Source: Planomonospora parontospora
GTDB lineage: Bacteria > Actinomycetota > Actinomycetes > Streptosporangiales > Streptosporangiaceae
DNA: 64,000 nucleotides
Direction of reading: 5' to 3'
Assembly (NCBI GenBank): GCA_014647935.1
Contig: BMQD01000018.1
Coordinates: forward strand, 62,001 to 126,000
Below are positions 32,611-41,723 of this stretch, piece after piece. Position 1 is the first letter of the stretch. Each line of letters begins with the position of its first letter. The notes beneath the pieces were generated by a model, which saw only the letters and a program-made list of their open reading frames with translations, had not been told where the DNA came from and did no database searches. A program made the position numbers and the translations under genes.

Positions 32611-33572
32611 CGCTCCCCCCGCGGGCCGAGATCCATGCCGCCGAGTTCCACGCCGCCGGACTCCATGCCGCTGAACTCCACACTGTCGCGGGTGAGCTCC
32701 ATGTACGCCTCCTCCAGGGAGGTCCGGTGCGGGGTCAGCTCGTGCAGCACCACCCCGTGCGCCATCGCGACCTTCCCGATCACCGCGCTCTCCATCCCCG
32801 TCACCACCAGGGCGTCCGCCTGCCCCGCGCCGCCGGGCCGTACGGTCCCCCCGGTGTCGCGCAGCCGGTGGGCGAGCTCCTCCGCTTCCGGGGTGCGCAC
32901 CAGGACGGTCTCCCGCGAGTTCGCGCGGACGAACGCGTCCAGCCCGGCGTCGGCGAGCAGTCGACCCCGGCCGATGACGACCAGGTGGTCGGCGGTCAGC
33001 GCCGTCTCGCTCATCAGGTGGCTGGAGACCAGCACCGTCCGGCCCTCCGCGGCGAGGCCGCGCATGAGGGTGCGGATCCACACGACGCCCTCCGGGTCGA
33101 GCCCGTTGACCGGCTCGTCGAAGACCAGCACCGCCGGGTCGCCGAGCAGGGCCGCGGCGATGCCGAGCCGCTGGCTCATGCCCAGGGACAGCCCGCCCGC
33201 CCGTCGGCCGGCGATCCCGGAGAGGCCGACGATCCCGAGCACCTCGTCGACCCGGCTCCGCGCGATGCCGTTGCTCTGCGCCAGGGACAGCAGGTGGGCG
33301 AGCACGCTCCGGTTCGGGTGCGCGGCGCGGGCGTCCAGCAGCGCGCCGACCTCCCGCATCGGGAAGGGGAGGTCGGCGTATCGGCGTCCGCGGATCGTCG
33401 CCGTGCCGCTCGTCGGCGCGTCCAGGCCCAGGATCATCCGCATCGTGGTGGTCTTGCCCGCGCCGTTCGGGCCGAGGAAACCGGTGACCGCGCCCGGTCT
33501 GACGTCGAAGCTCAGGTCGTCCACCGCCGTGGTCCGGCCGTGGCGTTTGGTCAACCGCCGTAACTCGATCAT
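32607..33572 (-). CDS. ABC transporter ATP-binding protein
   Basis: The product is about 321 residues. Walker A is GPNGAGKTTT (about residue 37), the signature is LSLGMSQRLGIA, and Walker B is AVLVFDEPVNGLDPEG, with a switch His in SSHLMSE. This is the drug/antibiotic exporter subclass. The C-terminal tail is odd: VEFSGMESGGVELGGMDLG, an 18-bp-like DNA repetition of Met-Gly-rich blocks. I start at ATG 33572; the upstream extension has no ribosome site. Coupled to the permease by ATGA. Confidence 0.92.
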   Translation of the reverse strand: MIELRRLTKRHGRTTAVDDLSFDVRPGAVTGFLGPNGAGKTTTMRMILGLDAPTSGTATIRGRRYADLPFPMREVGALLDARAAHPNRSVLAHLLSLAQSNGIARSRVDEVLGIVGLSGIAGRRAGGLSLGMSQRLGIAAALLGDPAVLVFDEPVNGLDPEGVVWIRTLMRGLAAEGRTVLVSSHLMSETALTADHLVVIGRGRLLADAGLDAFVRANSRETVLVRTPEAEELAHRLRDTGGTVRPGGAGQADALVVTGMESAVIGKVAMAHGVVLHELTPHRTSLEEAYMELTRDSVEFSGMESGGVELGGMDLGPRGER

Positions 33573-33785
33573 GCGACGAATCCTGGGCCGGGCGGCCGGG
33601 CGGTTCCGGAGAGGTTCTGTGAGCCCTCTGTGAGATCCGGGCCGCATCGGGCGCCGCGGCGGCGCACGGGCCGCAGCGCAGGCCGGATCGGGGACCCGGC
33701 GGCGCCGATCTCACAGGATGTTCACGGCGTCCGCGCCGGCCGGCGGCGCCCCGGCGGTCGGGACCATCCCGGCGCGGCGGCCGGG

Positions 33786-34433
33786 TCAGCGCCTGCGGGC
33801 GAGGGTGACGCCGTCGCGCACGGGCAGCATCACCGAGTCGACGCGGTCGTCCGCGACGACGGTCTCGTTCATCCGGCGCATGGCCACGTCGGCCTCGTCC
33901 TCGCAGGCCGGGTCGAGCACGCGGCCCGCCCGCAGCACGTTGTCCAGGACGATCAGCCCGCCCGGACGGAGCCGGGGGACCAGCTCCTCGTAGTAGAGGG
34001 GATAGCCGACCTTGTCGGCGTCGACGAACGCGAAGTCGATGTACGGCTCGGCGGGCAGCGCGCGGAGCGTCTCGATCGCGGGGGCGATCCGCAGGTCGAT
34101 CCGGTCGGTGAGGCCGGCCCGCTCCCAGTAGCGCCGGGCGATCGAGGTCCACTCGTCGCTGACGTCACACGCGAGCAGGCGGCCGTCCGCGGGCAGGCCC
34201 CGGGCGATGCAGACCGACGAGTAGCCGGTGAACACCCCCACCTCGACGGCCTGCCGCGCGCCCGTGAGCCGGACCAGCATGGTGAGGAGCTCGCCCTCGT
34301 CGTGGGAGATCTGCATGCCCGCGGAGGACGGGAACGCCTCCCGGGTCTCGGCCGCCAATTCGCGGAGCAGGTCGTCGGCGGGGGTGCAGTGGGAGAGCAG
34401 GTAGTCGCTCACCCCGGGGTCGATGATGTCCAT
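33786..34433 (-). CDS. SAM-dependent O-methyltransferase (class I, CCoAOMT-like)
   Basis: The product is 215 residues. The SAM motif I region is VEVGVFTGYSSVCIARGLP, acidic motif II is LLACDVSDEW, the metal-binding region is FAFVDADKVGYPLYYEEL, and the post-motif is LIVLDNVLRAG. These mark the caffeoyl-CoA O-methyltransferase family, which is Mg-dependent and acts on catechols. Start ATG 34433. It stands alone between the ABC operon and the chemoreceptor. The natural substrate is unknown. Confidence 0.88.
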   Translation of the reverse strand: MDIIDPGVSDYLLSHCTPADDLLRELAAETREAFPSSAGMQISHDEGELLTMLVRLTGARQAVEVGVFTGYSSVCIARGLPADGRLLACDVSDEWTSIARRYWERAGLTDRIDLRIAPAIETLRALPAEPYIDFAFVDADKVGYPLYYEELVPRLRPGGLIVLDNVLRAGRVLDPACEDEADVAMRRMNETVVADDRVDSVMLPVRDGVTLARRR

Positions 34434-34784
34434 GTCCTGTCCGCTCCTCGGTGTCGTGCGCCGTACGGGGGCACCGCCCGGTCGGCGGCAGCCGCCCGGA
34501 TGATGATCGTCGATCGATGGGTCCCGGCAAGCGTTCCCTTTCACCGAGGGCTTTGGCAAGCGGGTACGCGCCGCACGGAAGCCGGTACGGGGTGAGGGAC
34601 GGAACATCCCGATCCGGGGCGGGAGACGGAACATCCCGGTCCGCTGTGAGGCACGGCACTCCGGTCGGGTCTCATGCTCCCGGCTCCGGTGCCGATCTTT
34701 TGACCTGCGCGACCCCCCGAACCACCGGAGAAGCAGCCGACACCGCGGCCGGGGTCCTCCTCTGACCGATCGGGAGATCTCCCC
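34434..34784. other. Intergenic region with short repeats
   Basis: This 351-base gap separates divergent genes. GACGGAACATCCCG followed by (A/G)TCCG occurs at 34598-34616 and again at 34625-34643, a direct repeat with a 27-bp period. Promoters for both neighbours must lie here. No gene is seen. Confidence 0.6.
34772..34783 (+). promoter_or_regulatory. Palindrome containing the chemoreceptor ribosome site
   Basis: GGGAGATCTCCC, a perfect 12-bp palindrome, ends 1 nt before the ATG at 34785. It contains the only Shine-Dalgarno candidate (GGGAG). Pairing GGGA with TCCC around GATC would hide that site, and a protein dimer could also bind here. Confidence 0.45.
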
Positions 34785-36440
34785 ATGCCATCCACGACGG
34801 AACAGCGGGCCGTACCCGCCGAGAGCCCGTCCTCCGGGCGCCGCTCCCTGAGAGGCCGGCTCGCCGACCTCAGCGTCCGGAAGAAGATCCTGACCAGCCT
34901 GCTCCTGGTGGCCGGGGTCAGCCTGGCCACCTCCACGGTCGCCCTGACGGGCATGGCCGCGATGAGCGACAGGGTGGACCACCTCTACAGCAACAACGTC
35001 GTGCCGCTCACGGGGCTGTCGCTGGTCCACCACTCGGAGGTCAAGTCGCGGCTGGACGTCCTGCGGATCGCCATGGCGCCGGACGACGCCGCGACGCGGG
35101 ACTACCAGGAGTCCCTGCGCGAGAGCGACGAGCAGATCGCCCAGGGCCTGGAGAAGTTCAAGGAGTACGTCCCGGAGGGCGGCGAGGAGCCTCTCGCCGT
35201 CTTCGAGGACAACTGGGCGCGCTGGATCGAGGTCCGCGACGGGCAGGTCCTTCCGCTGGCCCTCAAGCACGACGTGCACGCCGTCGACCGGATGATGGAG
35301 TCCACCGGCCAGCCGCTCATCTCCGCGGCGGTCGAGGGGCTGGAGGAGCTGGAGCGGATCGAGGCGGAGGCCGCCAAGGCGGACCACGCCGCGACCCTCG
35401 ACGCCTACGAGAGCAGCCGGACCCTGCTGATCGTCTTCCTGGTGGCCGGCTCGCTGGCCGCGTTCGGCCTGGCGCTGCTCGTGGCGGGGTCGATCGTGCG
35501 GCCGCTGGCCCGGGTGTCGGCCGTGCTGTCGGCGCTCGGCCGGGGCGACCTGACGGCGAAGGCCGAGGTCCACAGCCGTGACGAGGTCGGGCGGATGGCC
35601 GCCGCCCTGGGCGAGGCCATGAGCGGCGTCCGCGCCTCGGTCGAGGCGATGACGCGCAGCGCGGACGAGCTGGCCGCCACGGCGGACGAGCTGTCGGACG
35701 TCAGCGGCCGGATCGCGGCGAGCGCGGAGCAGACCAGCGCGCAGGCCAGCGCCGTCTCCGCCACCGCCGAGCGGGTCTCCCAGAACGTGCAGAGCGTCGC
35801 CGGGGGCACCGAGCAGATGGGCGCCGGGATCCGGGAGATCGCGAGCAGCGCCGCGGAGGCGGCCCGGGTCGCGACGACCGCGGCGCGGGAGGCGGACGAG
35901 GCCAACGCGACCATCGAGCGGCTCGGCGAGGCGAGCAACGAGATCGGCAACGTGGTCAAGATGATCACGGCCATCGCCGAGCAGACCAACCTGCTGGCGC
36001 TCAACGCCACGATCGAGGCGGCGCGCGCGGGCGAGTCCGGCAAGGGCTTCGCGGTGGTCGCCGGGGAGGTCAAGGACCTGGCCCAGCAGACCGGTCAGGC
36101 CACCGACGACATCGGCACCCGGGTGCAGGCCATCCAGACGGGCACCTCGGTCGCGGTCGGCGCGATCAGCGCGGTGGGTTCGGTCATCGAGCAGGTGAAC
36201 GACTACCAGGCCAGCATCGCCGACGCGGTCGAGGAGCAGTCGGCCACCACGACGGAGATCAGTCGCAACATCGCCGAGGCGGCCGGCGGCAGCACCGAGA
36301 TCGCGCTGAGCATCGCCGACATCGCCGCGGCCGCCCAGGCCACCAGCGACGGCATCGGCCAGGCCCAGCGGGCCGCCACCGACCTGTCCCGGATGTCGGG
36401 CGAACTGCGCGAGCTGGTGGCCCGCTTCCGGCTGCGCTGA
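34785..36440 (+). CDS. Methyl-accepting chemotaxis protein
   Basis: The product is 551 residues. A first membrane helix (about 35-57) precedes a four-helix-bundle 4HB_MCP-type sensor domain (about 58-205). A second helix (about 210-230), HAMP (about 231-285) and a long signalling hairpin follow. The CheA-contact tip is intact, with [20 protein letters not shown] followed by [11 protein letters not shown] (about 401-431). No CheA, CheW or methylation genes are in the window. Such orphan receptors in mostly non-flagellate actinobacteria may work with another two-component output. Confidence 0.9.
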   Translation: MPSTTEQRAVPAESPSSGRRSLRGRLADLSVRKKILTSLLLVAGVSLATSTVALTGMAAMSDRVDHLYSNNVVPLTGLSLVHHSEVKSRLDVLRIAMAPDDAATRDYQESLRESDEQIAQGLEKFKEYVPEGGEEPLAVFEDNWARWIEVRDGQVLPLALKHDVHAVDRMMESTGQPLISAAVEGLEELERIEAEAAKADHAATLDAYESSRTLLIVFLVAGSLAAFGLALLVAGSIVRPLARVSAVLSALGRGDLTAKAEVHSRDEVGRMAAALGEAMSGVRASVEAMTRSADELAATADELSDVSGRIAASAEQTSAQASAVSATAERVSQNVQSVAGGTEQMGAGIREIASSAAEAARVATTAAREADEANATIERLGEASNEIGNVVKMITAIAEQTNLLALNATIEAARAGESGKGFAVVAGEVKDLAQQTGQATDDIGTRVQAIQTGTSVAVGAISAVGSVIEQVNDYQASIADAVEEQSATTTEISRNIAEAAGGSTEIALSIADIAAAAQATSDGIGQAQRAATDLSRMSGELRELVARFRLR

Positions 36441-36474
36441 CCCGCGCCCCCGGGGCGCCGGCGTCCCGGGGATC

Positions 36475-36522
36475 GCCCTGATGTCGGCGCCCCGGGCCGT
36501 CCTGATGCCGGCGTACCGGGCG
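36475..36522. repeat. 24-bp direct repeat after the chemoreceptor
   Basis: Two adjacent 24-bp units (36475-36498 and 36499-36522) share CCTGATG(T/C)CGGCG and CCGGGC, with a partial third copy before them. They fall between convergent stop codons. Confidence 0.6.
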
Positions 36523-36577
36523 TGCGGGCATCCGGAGAGGGTTCCGGCATCCGCGGGCGGGGCCGGAGCCGGAACGG

Positions 36578-38062
36578 CTAGCGCGCGGCCTCCCGGAAGC
36601 ACTCCGCGAGCCGGCGCAGCCCCGGCTCGATCCGCTCCGGCGGGATCGCCCCGTACCCGATGACGAGGCCCGGCCGGCCGGGAGGCTCCGCGTGATAGCC
36701 GGACAGCGGCTCCACCGCGATCCCCGCCTCCCGGGCGCGCGACACGACGCGGTCCGGGTCGGCCGCCGCGCCGGGGAGGAACCGGGCGCACAGGTGCAGG
36801 CCCGCGGCGGAGTCGACCGGCCGGAGCAGGCCGGAGAAGTCGCGCCGGAGCGAGGTGACGATCAGCTCGCGGCGGACGGCGTACTCCCTGGTGGCCCGCC
36901 GTACGTGCCGGGCCAGGAGGCCTTCCTCCATGAACCGGGCCAGCGCCGCCTGGGTGAGGAGGTCGCCGTGCCAGTCGGTGAGCCGCTTGGCGGCGTGCAG
37001 CGCGGCTCTGAGCGAGGCGGGGGCCACCAGGAAACCGAGCCGCAGGGCGGGCAGCAGCGTCTTGGAGAAGGAACCGACGTAGACGACACGGCCGGCGCGG
37101 TCCAGGCTCTGCAGGGGCTCCAGGGGGCGCGCCCCGAAGCGGAACTCGCTGTCGTAGTCGTCCTCGACCACCACGGCGTCCCTCCGCTCCGCCCACGCCA
37201 GCAGCGCCGTACGGCGGGCGGGCGACATCGGCACGCCCAGCGGGAACTGGTGGGACGGCGTGACGTAGACCAGGCGGGCGGCGTCGGGGATCGCGGCCAC
37301 GTCGATCCCCTCGTCGTCGACGGGCACGCCGGTGACGCGCGCGCCCAGGGACCGGAACAGCAGCCGGGCCGGAGGGTAGCCCGGCTCCTCGACCGCCACG
37401 AGGTCGCCCGGCCCGACCATGACGCGGCCCACGAGGTCGAGCGCCTGCTGGGCGCCCTGGGTGACGATCACGTCGTCGGCCCCGGCCCGGACCGAGCGGG
37501 CGACCCCGGCGTGGCGGGCGATCGCCTCCCTCAGACCCGCGTGCCCCGCGGGGTCGCCGTACCCGGCGGAGGCGATCGTCTTACGGCGGAGCTCCCGCGT
37601 GACGATCCTGCGCCAGGCCTCCAGCGGGAACAGCGACGGGTCCGGCGCTCCCACGCCGAAGTCGAAGGCGGGCGCTCCGGGCGCCCACGGGGGCGCGTCC
37701 GCGGCGGGGACCGACGCCCACGGGGCGCGCGGGCGCACGCCGTTCTCGGGAGCGCTCCGCGAGAGCCCGCGGTCCCGGCGCGCACCGCCCTCGGAGGCGC
37801 TCCGCGGGAACGTGCGGCCCGGGGGGCCGTCGCACACGAAGGTGCCGGCCCCCGCCCGGCCGGCGAGGAACCCCTCGGCGGAGAGGCGTTCGTAGGCGAG
37901 GGCGACCGTGTTGCGCGAGACGCCCAGCCGACCGGCCAGCTCGCGGGTGGACGGCAGGCGCTCGCCCGCCCGCAGGCGGCCGTCGAGGACGGCGTCGCGG
38001 ATCTGCCGGTAGATCCGCGCGGTGAGGTCGCCGCGTCCGCCCAGGCTCACGTGGAAGTCCAC
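36578..38062 (-). CDS. MocR/PdxR-type GntR regulator with aminotransferase domain
   Basis: The product is 494 residues. The GntR winged helix (1-75) has LPSTRELAGRLGVSRNTVAL and YERLSAEGFL. After a variable linker (80-125) comes a fold-type I aminotransferase-like domain with the PLP Lys in VGSFSKTLLPALRLG (about 335), DDYDSEFRF, and YVTPSHQFPLG. Proteins of this class sense PLP and commonly control vitamin B6 or amine genes. Start GTG 38062. It is divergent from the truncated DsbA gene at 38159, its likely former target. Confidence 0.9.
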   Translation of the reverse strand: MDFHVSLGGRGDLTARIYRQIRDAVLDGRLRAGERLPSTRELAGRLGVSRNTVALAYERLSAEGFLAGRAGAGTFVCDGPPGRTFPRSASEGGARRDRGLSRSAPENGVRPRAPWASVPAADAPPWAPGAPAFDFGVGAPDPSLFPLEAWRRIVTRELRRKTIASAGYGDPAGHAGLREAIARHAGVARSVRAGADDVIVTQGAQQALDLVGRVMVGPGDLVAVEEPGYPPARLLFRSLGARVTGVPVDDEGIDVAAIPDAARLVYVTPSHQFPLGVPMSPARRTALLAWAERRDAVVVEDDYDSEFRFGARPLEPLQSLDRAGRVVYVGSFSKTLLPALRLGFLVAPASLRAALHAAKRLTDWHGDLLTQAALARFMEEGLLARHVRRATREYAVRRELIVTSLRRDFSGLLRPVDSAAGLHLCARFLPGAAADPDRVVSRAREAGIAVEPLSGYHAEPPGRPGLVIGYGAIPPERIEPGLRRLAECFREAAR

Positions 38063-38269
38063 CTTGGCCCAATCATCCGGTGACGAATCGGAACTTATGA
38101 CCGGCCGATTCTCCTCCCAGAATGGCCTGCGCGGAGAACGCGGACCGAGGAGGAAGACGTGACGACCGTTGACATGTGGTTCGACCCGAGATGCCCGTGG
38201 GCGTGGATCGCCTCGCGCCGGCTGCTGGAGGTGGAGCAGGTGCGCGACGGCCGGAGCCGGTCGGGTGCG

Positions 38270-38289
38270 GGGAAGCGGAAACGCTTCCC
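38270..38289. promoter_or_regulatory. Inverted repeat with GAAA loop, LacI-operator-like
   Basis: GGGAAGCG and CGCTTCCC are perfect complements around GAAA. The overlapping GGAAACGCTTCC is one base from the common LacI-family operator GGAAGCGCTTCC. It sits about 20 bp upstream of the -10 of the isochorismatase gene, at the presumed deletion junction. Confidence 0.5.
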
Positions 38290-38307
38290 TCCGCCGGTGT
38301 TTCGAAC

Positions 38308-38313
38308 TAGAGT
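38308..38313 (+). promoter_or_regulatory. Leaderless -10 element of the isochorismatase gene
   Basis: TAGAGT is followed by 6 nt and then the GTG at 38320. The surrounding GAACTAGAGTTC is a perfect 12-bp palindrome with a 2-bp centre, so it may also be an operator. Confidence 0.5.
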
Positions 38314-38319
38314 TCTCAT

Positions 38320-38823
38320 GTGAACCAGGTGCTTCTCGTGATCGACGCCCAGCGCAACATGCTCCGGCCTCCCGCGCCGGTGCCCGACGCGGAGGCGGTC
38401 GCGGACGCGATCGCCGTGCTGCTGGAGCGCGCCCGCGCCGCCGGTGCCCCCGTGGTCTTCGTGCGCAACAACGGCTCCGAGGGCGATCCCGACCTCCCGG
38501 GGACGCCGGGCTGGGAGCTGGTCCACGAGGTGCTGCCCGGAGAGCAGGTGATCGACAAGCGCGTCCCGGACGCGTTCGACGGGACCGACCTCGCCTGGGT
38601 GCTCCCGCCGGTGGCCTCGGTCGTGGTGGCCGGGATGCAGAGCGAGTGGTGCGTCCGGGAGACCTCCCTGGCGGCGCTGGCGCGCGGGCACGCCGTCACG
38701 CTCGTCCGCGGGGCCCATGCGACCTACGACGGCGACGAGCCCGCCGCGGCCGTCTCCCGGAGGGTGGAGGAGGAGCTGACCGCGGCGGGAGCCAAGGTGG
38801 CTACGCCGTACGAGCTGTTCTGA
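38320..38823 (+). CDS. Isochorismatase-family cysteine hydrolase
   Basis: The product is 167 residues. The triad is visible as Asp9 (LLVIDAQ), Lys80 ([10 protein letters not shown]) and Cys111 (SEWCVRET). The family includes nicotinamidases and other amide hydrolases; the sequence does not say which. The GTG start is both leaderless-type (TAGAGT 6 nt upstream) and overlaps the stop of the truncated DsbA gene. The last 23 bp overlap the convergent PAP2 gene. Confidence 0.85.
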   Translation: MNQVLLVIDAQRNMLRPPAPVPDAEAVADAIAVLLERARAAGAPVVFVRNNGSEGDPDLPGTPGWELVHEVLPGEQVIDKRVPDAFDGTDLAWVLPPVASVVVAGMQSEWCVRETSLAALARGHAVTLVRGAHATYDGDEPAAAVSRRVEEELTAAGAKVATPYELF

Positions 38824-39517
38824 GTCCTTCGGGGCCCTTGCCGTCCCGCTCCCGCCGCCGCGGACGCAGGAGCAGCGCGTTGGCGGCCACCGCGACGCAG
38901 ACCAGGCCGAGCAGGAAGCCCCAGCTCACATCGCTCAGGTGGTGCATGCCGCGATACATCCGGGAGTAGGCGATCCCGAGCGGGACGCCCAGGCCGACCA
39001 GCCACCACAGCACGTTCAAGATCTTGTGGCGGTGGGTGTGCAGGGTGAGCACCAGTGCGACGCCGCAGTAGAAGGCGACCGCAGCGCTGGTGTGCCCCGA
39101 GGGGAAGCTCGAGGTGGGCGGCGCCGGGTCCAGATGCTGGACCGCGGGCCGCTTGCGCTCTGCCAGGACGGTGGAGAGCAGGAAGATCAGTGACTGCGAC
39201 CAGACGGCCGTCACCAGGAAGAGCGACTCGTTCCAGCGCTTGAAGACCAACCGGAACACGATCAGGAGCACCGCGGTGGCGCCGACGATCACCGGGGTGT
39301 CCGACAGGCCGGAGAGCACGTCGGTGACGTCGCTCCAGAAGGTCGTCCGCTCCCGGGCCAGCTCCTCGTTGACCCCGCGGTCGTTCGCGCCGATGGTCGT
39401 CGGCTCCAGCACCTTGGTGATCAGCAGCCCGACGCCGATCGTCAGAACGGCCATGACGGACAACGGGAGCAGGATGAGCCGCAGGGCGCCCCGGAGATCG
39501 ATCGGCAGTTTCGACAT
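38801..39517 (-). CDS. PAP2-family membrane phosphatase
   Basis: The product is 238 residues with about six membrane helices. The phosphatase signature is in three parts: KRPAVQHLD (motif 1, K..RP), PSGHTSA (motif 2, His) and SRMYRGMHHLSDV (motif 3, R-x5-H-x3-D). It dephosphorylates lipid phosphates such as phosphatidate or undecaprenyl diphosphate. It is followed upstream by a second PAP2 gene on the same strand, and its 3' end overlaps the isochorismatase gene. Confidence 0.9.
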   Translation of the reverse strand: MSKLPIDLRGALRLILLPLSVMAVLTIGVGLLITKVLEPTTIGANDRGVNEELARERTTFWSDVTDVLSGLSDTPVIVGATAVLLIVFRLVFKRWNESLFLVTAVWSQSLIFLLSTVLAERKRPAVQHLDPAPPTSSFPSGHTSAAVAFYCGVALVLTLHTHRHKILNVLWWLVGLGVPLGIAYSRMYRGMHHLSDVSWGFLLGLVCVAVAANALLLRPRRRERDGKGPEGLRTARTA

Positions 39518-39568
39518 GAGGCGCGAGCTACCCCAAAAACGGCCACAGGAACACCCAAGGGGAGGCGT

Positions 39569-40333
39569 TCACGCCGTGCGGCCGGGGCTCCCCCCGCCGT
39601 CCTCCTCCATCTCCGGTTCCACGCCCTCCTCGTACGGCACCGCGGGCCTGCGGCCCTCGTCGCGCCGCCAGGCCTCGTACCCCGCGGCCGTCGCCGCCAC
39701 GGTCGCGATCCCCAGGGTGACGCCCGCCACCACGTCGCTGACCCAGTGCACGCCGAGCGCCACCCGGCTGTAGGCGACGAACGCGGTGATGATCGCGGCG
39801 CAGCCCCAGGCGGCCAGATGGGCGGCCCGGCTCCGGAGGAAGGGGAGCAGGAGGAGCACGGCCATGCTCGCCCCCGTCGCCGCGGCCATCGCGTGGCCGG
39901 AGGGGAAGGACGCGCCGGGCGCCCAGGAGATCGGGTCGGGCATCACCGGCCGGGCCCGGTCCACGAGCTCCTTGACCGCCAGGTTCAGCAGGCCGCTGAC
40001 GGTGATCGTGACGATCGTCCAGACGGCCAGGCGCCGCCGTCCCCGGTGCCAGAGCCAGATCGCGGCCAGCACCATCAGGACGCGCCACGTCACCGGGCCG
40101 AAGACCTCGGTCGCCACGTTGAGGAAGTCCCCGTAGCCGGGCTGGGAGAGCGTGTGTTCGTGTGCCCGCTCGGCCATCCGCTGGTCGAAGTCGTTCAGCG
40201 GTGAGAACGACGAGACCACCAGCGCCAGCAGCAGCACGAACGGCGCCGAGAACAGCGCCACGGCCGCCACCGCGAAGGTGAGCCGCATGCCCAGACGGCG
40301 ATCCGAGTCCTGGCGTTCGAGGAAACCGACCAT
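39569..40333 (-). CDS. PAP2-family membrane phosphatase
   Basis: The product is about 254 residues with six hydrophobic segments. Motifs are KELVDRARP, PSGHAMAA and SRVALGVHWVSDV. I use ATG 40333; a TTG 6 nt upstream in frame is less likely. It ends in an acidic tail. It is paralogous to the next gene downstream (51 bp apart), so the two probably share a transcript. Confidence 0.9.
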   Translation of the reverse strand: MVGFLERQDSDRRLGMRLTFAVAAVALFSAPFVLLLALVVSSFSPLNDFDQRMAERAHEHTLSQPGYGDFLNVATEVFGPVTWRVLMVLAAIWLWHRGRRRLAVWTIVTITVSGLLNLAVKELVDRARPVMPDPISWAPGASFPSGHAMAAATGASMAVLLLLPFLRSRAAHLAAWGCAAIITAFVAYSRVALGVHWVSDVVAGVTLGIATVAATAAGYEAWRRDEGRRPAVPYEEGVEPEMEEDGGGSPGRTA

Positions 40334-40423
40334 CGTCAATGGCTACCCGGTCAGACGCGTCCATGCGCGGAACGGGAACGCAATCCCGGTCGGGGCGGCG
40401 TGTCGCGCCTTCCGGCGGGTGGC

Positions 40424-40810
40424 TCAGGCGGCGGCGTGCCGGGCCTCGCGGCGGGCGGTCCAGCGCAGCACGTCGCAGTGGCGCCGCTCGGCCTCGGCGA
40501 GGGCGGGCTCTCCGGCGTAGGCGTCGAGCACGCGCCGCAGGTACGGCAGCTGCTCCGCCACGTCGGCCCACGCCTGCCCGGGGTCGCCCGCGCCGAGTTC
40601 GATCAGCGCGTCCAGGTGCACGGCGTAGGCCGCCCACCACTGGCGGCTCAGTTCGGCCAGGAACCCGTCGAGCCCGCCGAACTCGCGCTCGATCTCGGCC
40701 TCCCACCACGGCGGGACGGTGGTGTGCCCGGTCTCCGCCAGGTCGCGCAGCACGACGTGTGCCAGGGTGCGGCGGCGGCGGACGGCGGTGGGACGTGAAG
40801 GAATGCTCAT
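40424..40810 (-). CDS. Hypothetical helical protein
   Basis: The product is about 128 residues, soluble, Trp- and Ala-rich (PPWWEAEIEREFGGLDGFLA, QWWAAYAVHLDALIELG). It is probably all-helical. Start ATG 40810. The codon use is typical of a real gene, but I recognise no family. It is 91 bp upstream of the PAP2 gene on the same strand. Confidence 0.55.
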   Translation of the reverse strand: MSIPSRPTAVRRRRTLAHVVLRDLAETGHTTVPPWWEAEIEREFGGLDGFLAELSRQWWAAYAVHLDALIELGAGDPGQAWADVAEQLPYLRRVLDAYAGEPALAEAERRHCDVLRWTARREARHAAA

Positions 40811-40976
40811 GCGCACAGCCTGCCGATCTTCGCTTGACGAATGCTTGACGTCGCGTTGACGTCGATCGCCGGACTTCCCGGGGCCGTTCCCGCAGGCGGC
40901 CGCGGGGCCGCGGATCCTCGCTCATGAATCCTCCGTTTCTGGGCAGCCGGGGTCCCGAGTCAGGTGACGGGACGTC

Positions 40977-41723
40977 GTGGCGAAAGGCATTGCGCACATG
41001 TCATATCTGGACCCGGAAGCGTTGGTCGTGAGTCTGCGGCGGATCCGGACGGAGGCCCCCGAGACGGGGATCGTCCAGCAGCTCGAGCGGGCCGTCGAGG
41101 TCGTGGACGCGCTGCTCGGTTACTCGGGCGCGGGCCTGATGTTCGCCGAGGAGGGCAAGGAACTGCGCTACCTGGTCGCCACCGACGACCCCGGGCGCAG
41201 CCTGGAGGGAGCCCAGCTCCACCTCGGCCAGGGCCCGTGCGTGTCCGCCTACGAGCAGGACGCGGCGGTCACCTGCGCCGACGTGCGCGCGGACCCGCGC
41301 TGGCCGGAGCTGGCCGCACGGCTCCACCCCGGTGTGCGGGCGGTCGCCGGCGTGCCCGTACGGCTCGGCGGCCGGCCGGTGGGCACGCTGAACGTCTACC
41401 AGTCCACCCCCTACGCGTGGACCGAGACCGACGTCCAGACCCTGCACGCCTACGCCGACGTGATCGAGCAACTGCTCATCGCCGCGACGGCGGCCGAGGA
41501 GAAGACCGTCCTGGCCGGACAGCTCCAGCACGCCCTCGACTACCGGATCCTCATCGAGCGCGCGATCGGCTACCTGATGGGCAAGCACGACCTCACCGCC
41601 GCCCAGGCGTTCACCGGGCTGCGCAAGCGGGCCAGGGACAGCCGTCGCAAGGTCGCCGACCTGGCGGCCGAGGTGCTCGGCGAGGGGGCGGTCGGCGCGG
41701 GCGGCATCCGGCCGGGGGACTAA
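40977..41723 (+). CDS. GAF and ANTAR domain protein
   Basis: The product is about 248 residues. An N-terminal GAF domain (about 30-165: VDALLGYSGAGLMFAEEG, LGQGPCVSAYEQDAAV, AGVPVRLGGRPVGTLNVY) is followed by an ANTAR RNA-binding domain (about 172-228: LQHALDYRILIERAIGYLMG, then AFTGLRKRARDSRRKVADLA). ANTAR proteins act as antiterminators on structured leaders when their sensor is activated. The stop TAA is part of the -10 hexamer of pyrD. Confidence 0.88.
   Translation: MAKGIAHMSYLDPEALVVSLRRIRTEAPETGIVQQLERAVEVVDALLGYSGAGLMFAEEGKELRYLVATDDPGRSLEGAQLHLGQGPCVSAYEQDAAVTCADVRADPRWPELAARLHPGVRAVAGVPVRLGGRPVGTLNVYQSTPYAWTETDVQTLHAYADVIEQLLIAATAAEEKTVLAGQLQHALDYRILIERAIGYLMGKHDLTAAQAFTGLRKRARDSRRKVADLAAEVLGEGAVGAGGIRPGD

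Larger units (their letters stand above)
38159..38323 (+). pseudogene. Truncated DsbA/mycothiol-dependent nitroreductase-like gene
   Basis: A strong ribosome site (GAGGAGGAA) and GTG start lead into [15 protein letters not shown], then [14 protein letters not shown]. This is the exact beginning of actinobacterial DsbA-fold proteins with the CPWA redox centre. After about 32 codons the homology ends, and the frame runs through unrelated sequence to a TGA at 38321. The rest of the protein (over 150 residues) is missing. The TGA overlaps the GTG of the isochorismatase gene, so the stub could couple translation into it. Confidence 0.7.

Noticed and set aside
38801-40333. Two adjacent PAP2 phosphatases as a novel system
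   Set aside because: Tandem PAP2 genes are common. Both have complete motifs and nothing unusual except the small overlap with the isochorismatase gene.
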